Positions 46,901-58,900 of a stretch of DNA of 64,000 bases are shown piece after piece. The stretch lies in the NCBI GenBank assembly GCA_964017195.1, contig OZ024898.1, forward strand, positions 10,501,130-10,565,129, in the 5' to 3' direction. Position numbers and translations under genes: made by a program. This stretch comes from Siderastrea radians (taxonomy: Eukaryota; Cnidaria; Anthozoa; Scleractinia; Rhizangiidae). The notes under the pieces are model-generated. The model had not been told where the DNA came from. It saw only the letters and a program-made list of their open reading frames with translations, and searched no databases. How positions within the stretch are numbered: the stretch's first letter is position 1; the number at the start of each line of letters is the position of its first letter.

Positions 46901-49900
46901 ATTAAAAACGCTGACCGGATGACGGAGGATGGGAAAGTGTTGAGAAGAAAATTGGAAGGAAAGCTAAATTCAGATGGCCTGCTATGGTTCTTGTAGTATT
47001 TTTAATTTCGCTGGCAAAACAGTCACTAGTTTTTTCCTCGATGTTAGCCCAGGGTCAGACTAAGTAAAGGGAATGATTAGAAAAATAAATTATAAAAAAA
47101 AAAGAAGAGTTAAACAGACACACCGCTAAATAATGTGAGGGAAGATAGATTACAGTGCGTTGTTGGCTGTCCGCCGAAAGTTTTACCCGAAAATGTTAAA
47201 TGGATTCAAAATACTGGATTTTACTGTTCAAATATATTTATTTTTCCCAATCAAGCACTAATCTATTTCGAGAAATTTGTATTTTTCCGTCCACATTCTT
47301 TATCTGCCATGCGCCTTTCGCCGCCATCCGATCCATACACGTTGCTCTGGAGGGAGCGTTTGACATGTATGTCCGTTCCCTCGAGCGGCGCGAACCTACA
47401 ACACCTGTTTTCCGTAACTTCCCAGTCCTTCCGTTCTTAGTTCGCCATCGTGTTTTGAAAGCTAACACTTCTTTCATTTGTGCGTAGATTTGTGCAATGA
47501 AAGGCGAAGAACCTGTCAAGGGTGGAATAAAACCTGAGCCTTCGCCTTCCAAACCGAGAAGCCAGACGCCGAACGCAGACAATTCACAGAATTACTCTCC
47601 GAGCAAATTCCCACACAACACGAAGACGTCGCTTACGAACTCACCGTGTAAGTGCTCGTTGGTCCCCCACTTTGCAGTAGTTCTAATGTTTTGTATGTCC
47701 TCCTGTTTTGAAGACCTGTTTTGGTTTAAATTTTGGATAAAGTACCTCTTTGAAGCAGGTATTGTTTTTGTTTTGTTTTCCTTGTTCCTGTAAAATTAAT
47801 GTAAATGAGTTGTCGAATGTTGTACAATCGAGAAAGTCGTGGAAATGTGGAACTTCTATCGTGCAACATGCTTTCAGAATTTGACCAATCACAATAAAAT
47901 TTCTGATATTTTGGCCAATCACAGTTCATCACGCAACAAGATTTTTCATTTCTCAGTGAACGACTTCTTTCAATGAAGATACTTGTTTTCTCGATTGTTT
48001 TTCTCGTAGGCCCTGTTTGACTTTGTTTTTCTTTACTCTTTCTTAATTTCAGTGACGAGGTAAATCGAAAAATAGTTTTTAAGTTTCGCCCTGTTTAGTA
48101 TTGTTGATCCTTTGCTTGACTTTCGTTGTTGACTTGATTCAGTTCCTTTAATTTGTACAGTATACATGAACTGAGGATCCAATAACAAGTAATCACGACC
48201 ATCGCAGCAAAGATATATAAACTTAAGTAACGGAAGAAAATCTGGGCCGTTATTTTCTGTTTTTTAGAATAGATTCTTTTTCTTTTTCAACTGCTTAAGT
48301 CAATATGTCTTCACTTTGGTTGTCGTTTTTCATTTCATCCACATTTCGAATACCGTATGTGATTATTTCATTATTTCATTGAAGCCAAACTGGCCAGTTG
48401 AAATTCACTGTTGCATTTCTTGTTGATTGTTATGTGTCTTGTATTTTTTTCTTGATTAGTATCCCCCAAATCGTTGAGGAATCTTGTTGACCAACACACC
48501 AAGTCTCATGCGGCGATCCAAGTAAGATTTCTCTGATTACTATTTAAAAAAAAAACTAAATGACATGTGCATTAATAATAATAGAAATAATTATTAATAA
48601 TTGTTACTATTTATAATTAATAATGATTAATTTCATATGTCACTGTGTGCAGAACATGGAAGTAATAAATTATTTTTAAATTATTATTAATTAATTATTT
48701 TGCGGCAAGCATTTCAACGGGAACAAAGTTCTAGCTTTTGTTTCACATCTTTCCTTTGGTTTTGAAAACTTTCAAGTACATTGAGAAGCTGACATTCGCA
48801 CGAACAATTAAGCCTATGATCTTTGACCGTTACATCGTGCTTGTTCAGGTATACCGTTTATTAAACCAACTCACTCCGCGTAAAGGAATCAAACTTTTCA
48901 GCTTTGAAAAGCCAAAACTGAATTGCCGACGTGGCCACTGTAGTACTCGAAAGTTAGCAAGTAAACCTTTCCTTGGTCATTCGTTGTCTTTCATTGTTTA
49001 GTACGTCCGTCCATCCGTCCATTTTTCGTTCGTTCGTTTGTTCGTTCGCAGGCACGGTTAGTCGGTCGGGTAGGCCTCATTTGGGAAAAAAGAAGTTGAA
49101 TATTGAAGTAAGTCTCCCGTACAAAGTGAATTGCAAAGAAAAAAGAAAAAAAACTTCTTTCGCAAGTAACTTTGTCATCAGCAACTGTCAAGTTGTTTTA
49201 TTAGTAAAAAGGTAACAAATTGCATTAATTCACGGCCAATCGTCTATTTTTGTTTGTCACGAAAATCGTGTCCCTATTGCGACCAGAGGGAGTTAACCAG
49301 CCAAAATAGCGTGACCTATTTCCTTAGCAGGCGTTAAAACAATTGTCACCTTATCAATGTTGTGCAGTTGCTAAACCGCGCCCCTTCAAGCTCCAGTTGA
49401 GTTAAATTGTTTCACTAATTAAATATTGCTTAAGGGTAAGTCGATCACAATGGACGATGTTAGTTAGTTCATGCACCAGTTTGCTTTTGCATAAACTCAC
49501 TATATTGCACTTAGTGTCGAACCAGTTTGTTTGCTTTCAGCCTGCATACCTTGTTATTTCTTTTTTTTTTCTGATACAGCAACAAATACGCACAGTCGCA
49601 TACAGCCTGACGTCTCTTATGTTCTTCTTTTGAAGGGGAAATTAAGACGCCAAAGGCATGCTTCAAGCTGCCTTATCAGTCGCCTTAACTTATGTGCCAC
49701 ACAATCACTTTAATAGAATCATTTCTTTAGCTTTTAGCCTGCGTGAAGCCTCTCCTCTTTTTTTCTCCTTCCTTCGATGCAGGCAGTCGAACGTATGCAC
49801 ACCAAGTTTGTTGTCCATGTGCCAGTCGTCTTATTTTACAGTCAACCTCTCCCTAAAACCAGGCTCTAAGCATATGGATTGCATGCAAAAGGCGTTCATG

Positions 49901-52900
49901 TGCAGCCTAGGAGTTCTTATCGTAGATTATCTGTTTGCTGCGAAAATCGTGAGCTTCCGCTCTTTCGTGATTACGTGCATTTTCCTACGCATTCAAAAGC
50001 TTTGTTAATCACGGCATTTGACGCATGTTGTCTTTATTCATTGAACAATTAGGGCTGCGAAGTGTTTAGTAATGATAACATTGTTTTCTTCCATCAACGG
50101 GAGTCGTCACAGTTTTTTTACCCGACAGATTGCGCCAAATGCTGTATGAACCTTTCCTCTTTTTGTACCATTTAATTCTGGTTACCTCCCTTTCCTTGTC
50201 AGCTCTCGACTCTTCGCGCTGTGGCTACACACTGAGAGCGATTTCACATTGGGAGCGTCGGAATCGCTCTTTTCTCATTTCCGACCCCCCTGTTCTCTTA
50301 AATTTTCTACGGTCGAATACATAATAGTCAACGGCTACCTTTTTTTCGTATTGTTAAAAAGGTATTCTTATCCTAAGTGGATCAGCTGGATTCTCGTTAT
50401 CCCGTAGCGAGCGGGCTTAGCTCTCGGCTCGCGCTTCTCCACAGGTTACCCAAGCTCCTACTGTGAGAACGAATAAATAATTAGGCGTATGAGGGTTTGT
50501 ATAGGAATTCGATAAATACAGTTTGACAGGCAGAATCATATGAAGGGGATTTATGAACAAAACATATAATTGCATGGCGGGGTTGTTTTAAGTTCTTTTC
50601 ATTCTTAGAACAAGCAAGTTGACAGCTTGACGATAAAGACCAAAAATTTCGTATTGAAAATTACTAAAAAGAAGCGTTTGCCTTGCTACAGACTTGAAAG
50701 GCTATAACCACCCCGCACAGCACTGTCGCTGCATAATAAACAGAACCACACGGAAAGTACTGCTCAATAGCTTTTATTTGAATGGTTACACGTGAGGATT
50801 TCATCCACAGATTAAAAGCTAGAACCACCTCGTACAGTGTAATAAACAGTTCTTCAGAAAGTATTGCTCAGTAGCTTCCATTTCATATACAAACCAGTTG
50901 ATCTCTTACGGCATAATGAACAGCACCACAGTAAAGTACTGACTTTGAATGTCCCTCTTTGGGTTTTCATCTACTGGCTCAAAAGTTGAAGAACCAAGTT
51001 TCAAGAAATCAGAGTTTGTCCATGGAAATACAAGATTTCAATTGCATTCTAAGGGGAATAAAAGCTAAAACTCGCTCAAATCCTTTCGCACTGATGGACA
51101 AAACTTTAAGCCTGAACAGAAAATACTTGTGACCAGTTTTTTTCTTTTATTTTATTTATTTATTCTTTTTTTACATTGGTAGATCCCTTACATACCTTTC
51201 AGTAATTATAATTATTGCAGTTTTCAGTATGAGCTTGGTACACCTGTGACCTTTTTACACGAACGAGCCCTATTCATATTTAAAGCCCTATAATCCCCCA
51301 GGCTAAGATCTCTCTAGAAGTCTTATGTAAAGCACTAGTCTTTGTTTGACGCATACATGACGTTTTCCAGTCCAGTTTTCCAGTGCCGAATATTTTCATT
51401 TCCTTAGCCACTTAAATATCTTATGTAACAAATGAGAGAGCTCGTTTCTGCTTTTCAGTCTTGGACAAACTAGCGTCTGTTTTAACTTTCAAGTCTGTGC
51501 AATGAAATCTTGAAGTGTGACCATTCATGATCATATAAAATAAAATTTGTCGTTTTTTATTTGTTTTTCCAAATTAGCGTTTTTGCGATTTTCGACAACT
51601 TTGAACCTTAAAATGTCTAGAAGTTGAAAGTAATTTAGAAAAAGTACACTGAATGTTTAAGTCACAATTTTCTGCCGTCAGTTTACAGTAATTTTCCCAC
51701 CATTAAATTGCAAAGAAAAATTTTTTTCTTTGTTTCATATCCGAAACGCTCCACTGCAAACGCTTGTGATGTTAATAAATTCTACTTCCACGCATTCTCC
51801 ACTGTTGTTTTGGATTTTGTTTATGGACGACGTGCTAACGTTAGCGAACGTGGAGAGCAATTTTGTGTTTGATTGAAAGATTTACCGACTTTTTGGAGGC
51901 AGAGTTTTATTTCTTCACTGGTGCACGGGGTGTTTTCTTCCCGTCGGGTAGGTATTGAATCGATTCTAACTTTCCAATTGGAAATTAACAGAGTACAAAT
52001 TGATTTGAACCTTTCTCTTTCTGAGTCAAACCTTAATTGATTCATGCAAATGTGATTGTAACTTTTGATTCTGTCGGTGAGGCACTAAATTTATGTTTCT
52101 AGTGAAATGAAAGCTACTTTGCAGTACTTTCATGTGACTATGCTTCTTTCGCTTTACAAGTAAATTTTGAAATCCAGACGTGTGATTTTTTAAGTGGTTG
52201 TTAATTATGTTAAGCAGACTTTCCTATTGCACTGTTTATTTCACTGTACAAGTTCGTTGTAACTGTTGAAGGTCTGTAAAGTATGACTGTTATAGTGAAT
52301 GCTGCAAAGTACTTTGCTGTGGCAGTGTTTATTTTGCTGTACAACTAATTTGCTTCTAAGGTTTGAGAAGATAGATGAATTCCTAGAATATGACCTTTAA
52401 CAGTGCTTTATTTTGGCACTGTTTCATGTATTTTAATTTACAAGTCATATTCGTTCAAACTTTTGAGTATGAGCAAAACTTTTCTGTGATGCTCTTAATT
52501 ATAAAGCTGTACCTTGCAAAGTGGTTCTAGCTTTTGAGTTTGAAAGCTATGGAGAACGTTCCTGAATTATCGAACAAAAAGTGTCAACAATTAGCGCCAT
52601 ACTTCTTAACACCTGGTTCCAAAACTGACCGATTTAGTGACTCTGTGCAGATTAACATTCGCGAAAGTTCTGAAATACTTAAATCACAGATAATTCTTTG
52701 GATATTTCGTGTACTTTCCAGATATTTGACATCAGATTTAATATCATTTGTGCTAATCACGCGAAGTTAGTGTTCTCAGTAGAAACAGAAAAGCATTTTA
52801 GTTAACATATTATGTTGTGAAAATGTGCTTGTTTCTTCTCGGGAATGAAGAAGTCGTTCGCCGAACGCACTGCAGCTGTAGCGAGCAATTTTACTTTTTA

Positions 52901-55900
52901 CAAATTTGAAAACCTCAAATTTCATGACGGGAAGATGCCGAAGCACTATATCAGCTTAATGTTTGTTTTTTTAAAAGGGTAGGTTCTTGGGTATTAATAT
53001 AACCTGATTTTCGTGCTAAGTATTTAATCTGCTACCCACGGATTGTTTATTCTAATTATATTCTCTTTCCTTCACGAAGGCTTTACAAGAACACATACAA
53101 GCAGTCACAAATCAGGGTGCAAGCACTCCAAGACTTCAAAAGGTAATTATAACTTCATTTCTTATCCTTTCAGGTGCTCATAAGCTGTAATAAAATTCCT
53201 TGAAATACAGTAGTTTAACACCATAGATTATTAATTTAATCCCTTATACCAACTACGAGTGTTCAAAGTTTCAGTCTGACAAACGTTTAACAATTTTCAC
53301 GTGAGAGAAAGATGTAAAGCGAACATTATCGCAAGAGAGTTCTACGAAATAGTTTCATTTTAATAGCCACACCGTCTGGGGTTCTTTTCACAGTCTAAAA
53401 GGTTTGAATCACCTTGTAACAATAATGAACAACATCATGAAGCATTTTAGAGGTAAAGTATGAAAGAAAGATTTTTGCGAGAATTGAAAGGTCACTCTTT
53501 ACTTATTCCTAGCGTGCCCGCCAGAGCCTAACGGACACCGTGGGAAGAATATTGCTTCCGAGATCGCTTCCGCTCTCATTGTTTTGATTAACTTTGTACG
53601 AAAATGGCCATGCTATTTGTTAATATAATGATGAAATGAAGGGATTGACCCCAAAATACAAAAGTTGGCAGTCAGTGGCCTTCGCTGTTCTAAATCATAA
53701 GTGGTTGTAAAGAAAAAAAACGTGCTGGAATGTGTTTTTATTTGGCATGATGTCTGAGTTTAGTAGAGTTTAGACTGTGCTAGCACATTCCTTTCCGGGG
53801 GGTGGGGGAGAGATCCCTCTGGACGGATAATGCTATACACTGCGTGCGCTAGGCAAATTTTTGTAAAATGTAATCCGGAACTTATTCAGACCCATTTTAA
53901 AGATTTTCTTTACCCTTTTTTAGATTATTTCGAGCCTTTCTATTAGTAGTAGCTTTGTTCCTTTAATTAGTGTGAGTTTGAACTTTTAAACTGTGACCAT
54001 TCACGTAAACTATATTGAGCAGTTCTTTCCTGAAGTACCATTTAACATACTGGCAACTGAACAAGGTCGATCTATTCTTTCCCTTATTTTAACATGGCCA
54101 TCCTGCATGTGGTTAAAGCTGTTTAGTAATATTTCCCTACGGTCTATTCATTATAATTTACAATGTAGTTACATGTATAACCTGTGAGTTTGTGAGTTTG
54201 GGATCTTGTAGTCTGACGTTCACGTAAAAGATATTGATTAATATTTTCCTTTTGTGGTATTTTTTTACTTTACAAGGTGGTTATAATCTTTGTGTTTGAA
54301 CTTGGGATCCTGTAGTCTGACGCTCAAGTAAAAAATATTGAGTAACATTTTCCTTCGGTATTATTTATTGTAATTTACAGGGTGGTTTTAACATTGAGAC
54401 GGATCATTGAATCCCGACGTGTGACGTTCAAGTCAAAGCATTTGAACAGTGACTCCCTGTAGTGCAATCATAGTACTTTACAATCCAAAGGGCTACTCTA
54501 ACTTTTAAACCTGTGAATGAAATCGTTGAAATGAAAGCTATCGAAAATTCACTTAATGTAGTGCCATTTGACATGGCGTTTCTAACCTTTGAATCTGCAT
54601 GTGGATGAAATCCTAAAGTGTCACCATTCAGGTTAAAGATATTGAGCAGCTTATTTCTGTGGTTCTGTTTATTATACTCTACGTGGTGATTTTGACTTTT
54701 GAGTCTGTGGACGAAATCGTAAAGTGTGATCATTGAATTGAAAGCTATTGAGTACTGCTTTCCCGTGCTTTTGCATAGATTACTATGTGGGCTGCCTCCT
54801 ACCCCCGGCGGCGTAGTATCGTGCATGTATGCAACGACTATTATATCACTTTGTGCGTGTAATTAAATACCCATTAGCTTAATAGGCCTTACATCATTAC
54901 CGTTTTATTGTTCCTCACAGAATTGTGCAGTTCCGTTACCGGAAAAACGTCAACTCAATTTCTTTGTTTCATATTTCTTTCGTTTTTTTTTTTCCTCTCA
55001 AAGTTGATTTAGTTCTTTTATCAGAAGAAGGAAAAACAAAGGCATTTCTTTTGCATTGTATTTCTAACACTTTTTCCTCGCAATTTGATCTGAAGTGATA
55101 GTCGTTTTAGTGTTTTTATATATATATATTGCTTGTCCAGAATTCTCTCACAATTCTTTATTTTTCACTTAATCTTCGACAAAATAACGTCTTCTTGTTA
55201 TTCAGATTAAGTTGATTGGGTTCTGATCTTAAAAAATGACACAATCAACCAAATTCATATAATAGAAAACAGAAAATCTTCCTGGTATTAAATCGTCTCA
55301 TATGAATTTCAGGATAGAAAAACAGTGTAAACCTCGCGATGAAGTTTAGTTCAGTAAAGATCCATAAAATGGTTTAACAAGATTTCAAAACTCACTTTCT
55401 GTTTAAGACGCGTTTTTATTCTGAAATGGTGGGCAAAAAGAGGAATTCATTTAGTACAGAATTTTTCGTTTTGAGACTAATTTTGTCTTCTAAGGTATAC
55501 TTCCGCGACTGTACTAAATTAGCTTATAAATAGTGTTTTTTATTGCAGAAACTTCCGGAAAGCCTTTTAATTAAGGATATGGCTCCAGCCCCCACTGAAG
55601 GAATGTCAACATCTTCACCTGCGACGCACGGAGGAGTCACTAACGAGACAACAGAGAATTTTCCTATTGCAGTTATCCCAACTGATCATAACGACAACTT
55701 TTTAGCAGTGAACGGCGAAGAGCTTTTTGTTCTTCCACCAACTGATGATAAACGTTCCGAAGAACTTTACTCGAGTGTTGATAAGGAATTTCTTGAGTTG
55801 ATGTTGGATGCGGTTCAGAAGGGATTTATGCCTCCCGAGCTAGCTACAGCGAAAACGTGGTTGAGTGAAAATGCTACAGAGGTTGATTTGAAAGGTTCAG

Positions 55901-58900
55901 GGCCGTTGCCAAACGCCGAGTTGCCTTCGGCCGTCGTAAATACAAATGCGACGAATGATAAGACGTTGGAAAAAGACGATGAAGTGCCGTCATCGTTGGC
56001 CAGTGTTAGGCCAATATCTGCGGTCGTTGGACCATCATTAGAGAGCGCGGATCCATTGCGACTTACTGAGAAGTCATCTTCGGATAGCGCCGAACCAAAG
56101 TCTATTGCCGATGACCAGTCGACCAGGATTGGACCATCGTTGGCCATTGTAGAACCATCATTGGTCAGTACTGGAACACCATTGACCACTGTTAGTCCAT
56201 CGTCACAATTGCAGGCTGTGGTAGGCAAAAGCGATGGATTGGCTGCTGCCGAGCCTTTTTCTGACACAGTGGAGTTAGTAGCCTCAACACCAAACAAAAA
56301 AGTACAATTTCTAGGGCTTGACACGGTATTTGGCGACAGATCAAACGCTGAGGACGAACCTTGTGACATTTCCATCTCTCCCGGTCATGTAGCAAACGAA
56401 GCTCTCGGGAATGAGCTCATCGACAGTGGACAAATTCTTCAGTCTTCCCCCAAAACAACAGTAACTTGGGCGACGTTAGATTCTCCAGTTAGAAAGCTGA
56501 GACCGCCGCCAAGTGACACCGTGAGAGGCGTTCCTTGTCCAGCGGCAGGGCTCTATAGATTTGAAACTGCGCTTTATGGCAATGAATCAGATGATGTATC
56601 TGAAGGCGAAGGGGACGATCCTTTCATGATGTACTTGAATGCGATCGAGCAAACAGCTTTGAAGTTTAAGCTGCAAGTGGAACAGGCTAAAGTAGATACC
56701 TTAGAAACGCTGAAGGAGAAGTTGGAACGCGCCTACGAAGGAACACCTTTAGAAGAAATTCCGCTTAAATTCAGGGAAAAGCTACAAGATACGATCGCCG
56801 AAATTGCGTCGGACGAAGTTTTGAAAAAATACCAGGCGTTAGTATCCCAGGATGAGCAAATGAGCGATGAGGAAAATGCGATTTTAGAGTGCATGCGAAA
56901 CGAGTTAGACTCTGTTGCATGTGAAAACTTTGAGTTACATCAACAACTTACGTTGCTCAAAGATTATGAGAAGAGGTATTTTGACCTCAAGGAAAAATTC
57001 GACGACCTGAACGACGGAATGACCACGATCAGGAACGAGTACGAAAAGAAGAACGGAGAAAGCCAGTTTCTCGCAGAGCGAGTCGAGTCGCTGGAAAAAA
57101 GTATTGTAAACTTGCGGGTTGAATACAACAACGAGATCAGGGATCTACAAAACGAGAATCTCCAGCTGCAGAGGAGTTGTTTTGAGTTAGAAAGCAAGAA
57201 TAAGGTTTTGGAAGAGGAAATGGCAGCTAACTCTGAAGGCTCTAGTGACAGCCACGAGGAGGAAAACGTGCGAGAAAAGGAGAGGCGCTCAAATCACAAA
57301 TTTGTCGCCGATCAGGAATTCGAAGTGTTGCAGCTGCGTCTTGAGGAATCTGAGAGACAAAACAGTGCGCTAAGAGCTGCGTCACAGGCAGACCAAGCCA
57401 TGATTCAGTGCGTTGAAGACAAAAAGGAAGAGCTGGAAAAGGCACTTGTTAAAGCACAGGACAACCACAGTAACGTACTTCTGGAGCTTCATGAGGCTCA
57501 GCGCCAGATCTCTTCGGACAGAGTGAAGCTGTCCAGTTATCAGGAAGAGGTTGATGCACTGAGACGCGAGAACAAACTGCTGAAATCTAGTCTGGAGATC
57601 GCGCAAAATGAGCTTGACTACCACGTGGAGAAGAATGGAGAGAAAAACGCGCCGTGGAAGAGTAACAAACGGATGATTTGGCGAGAGATCCGAGAGCTGG
57701 AGAAGATACTGAAAGATGTGCACCGCGAAAAGAGGAACTTAGAAAAGAAATACGTGACTTTTAAACAGGGAAATGATCAGTTAAATGGTTCTCTGTCGTT
57801 TCACAGTTACTCTTCTGCTGAGGATTCTCCAGAGCGTGAAGGAAATAAAGATGAAAGAGAACGGCTGAAAAGTAAATCGTGGCATAGTACGACTGAAATG
57901 GAAAACGGCAAAGCTTTGGTTAATAATGCTGTCGGTGAAAACGGTGATAGTTTTTCTTCGCCACCACTTAAAGTCAAAAGTTGGTTGGACGGTCTTCACA
58001 CTCCGAATGGCCTGGTAAAGAGTGACGTTTCCTATGACCTCGACGTGAAGGAGAGGACGCCAGTTCTTCCTGAAAGGTATTGTGTATTTCAGTGTTGTAA
58101 ACATCTTTCTCTTTTGTTTCCTTACTTGTCTACTTTATAAGCAAAATCAAATATAGCAGATTACTCTTTTGGCGATGAAAAGTAATATTTTGCAAAACTA
58201 AATGAGGGTCCTCGTCGCTCGTTTTCGTGGCTTGGTTACTTGTTTTCACGGTTTCGCCGTCTTGTTTTGAGGATTGGTAGCTTCGTTGCTCGTTTTTGCG
58301 GCTTCGTCTTTCGTTTCGCGACTTATGGATCTTGCTGTAGCTTCCTTGCTTTGTGCCTCCTTTACTTAAACTACGCGAAAAATGTTGTAATCCTGCATTA
58401 TGGTGAAAGAATTGTACTGTGATTTGGGTCATTAACTCGCTTTTTGGTACGAAATGAGAAAATCTTGAAACAAGGGGGGGTTGTTAATGAGGTAAACACG
58501 AACTTCAGAGAATTTCAGATATTTATCAGTGGGTTAATTAGAAGCTTTTTCTAGGCCAGATCTGGCGCTTTTATTAAAAAACACACGTCTCCTAAACTTC
58601 TGCACCATATTGCTGGACTTATGAACATGTCACGAGTACGGCACAAAGAAATTATCAGAGTCCCCGAGGGGAATCAAACTTATGGCATTCCGCACACGGA
58701 TCGGGTGAACTAGCCACTGAGCCATTGGGAGACTCGTAACAAACCAGGGGGCCGTTTCTCGAAAGTCCCGATAACTTTTCGGGCCCGGAAAGCTATTTTA
58801 CGTGTGTGGTGTTTGTATTAAAGACTCAAATTTTGTTGTTTTTGATAGGTGAGCAATAAAATTCTAAGTTGATAAAACAGGTCTGACTGATGTGGGGGCT

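Noticed and set aside
47135..47582. Frames of 95-114 codons overlapping the exon at 47488
   Set aside because: They are in other phases or strands; the exon frame is fixed by splice phases and the continuous product.
55815..56375. 186-codon frame on the minus strand
   Set aside because: Antisense to the large exon of the tandem-CH gene; its Ser/Asn-rich composition is a by-product of the sense codons.
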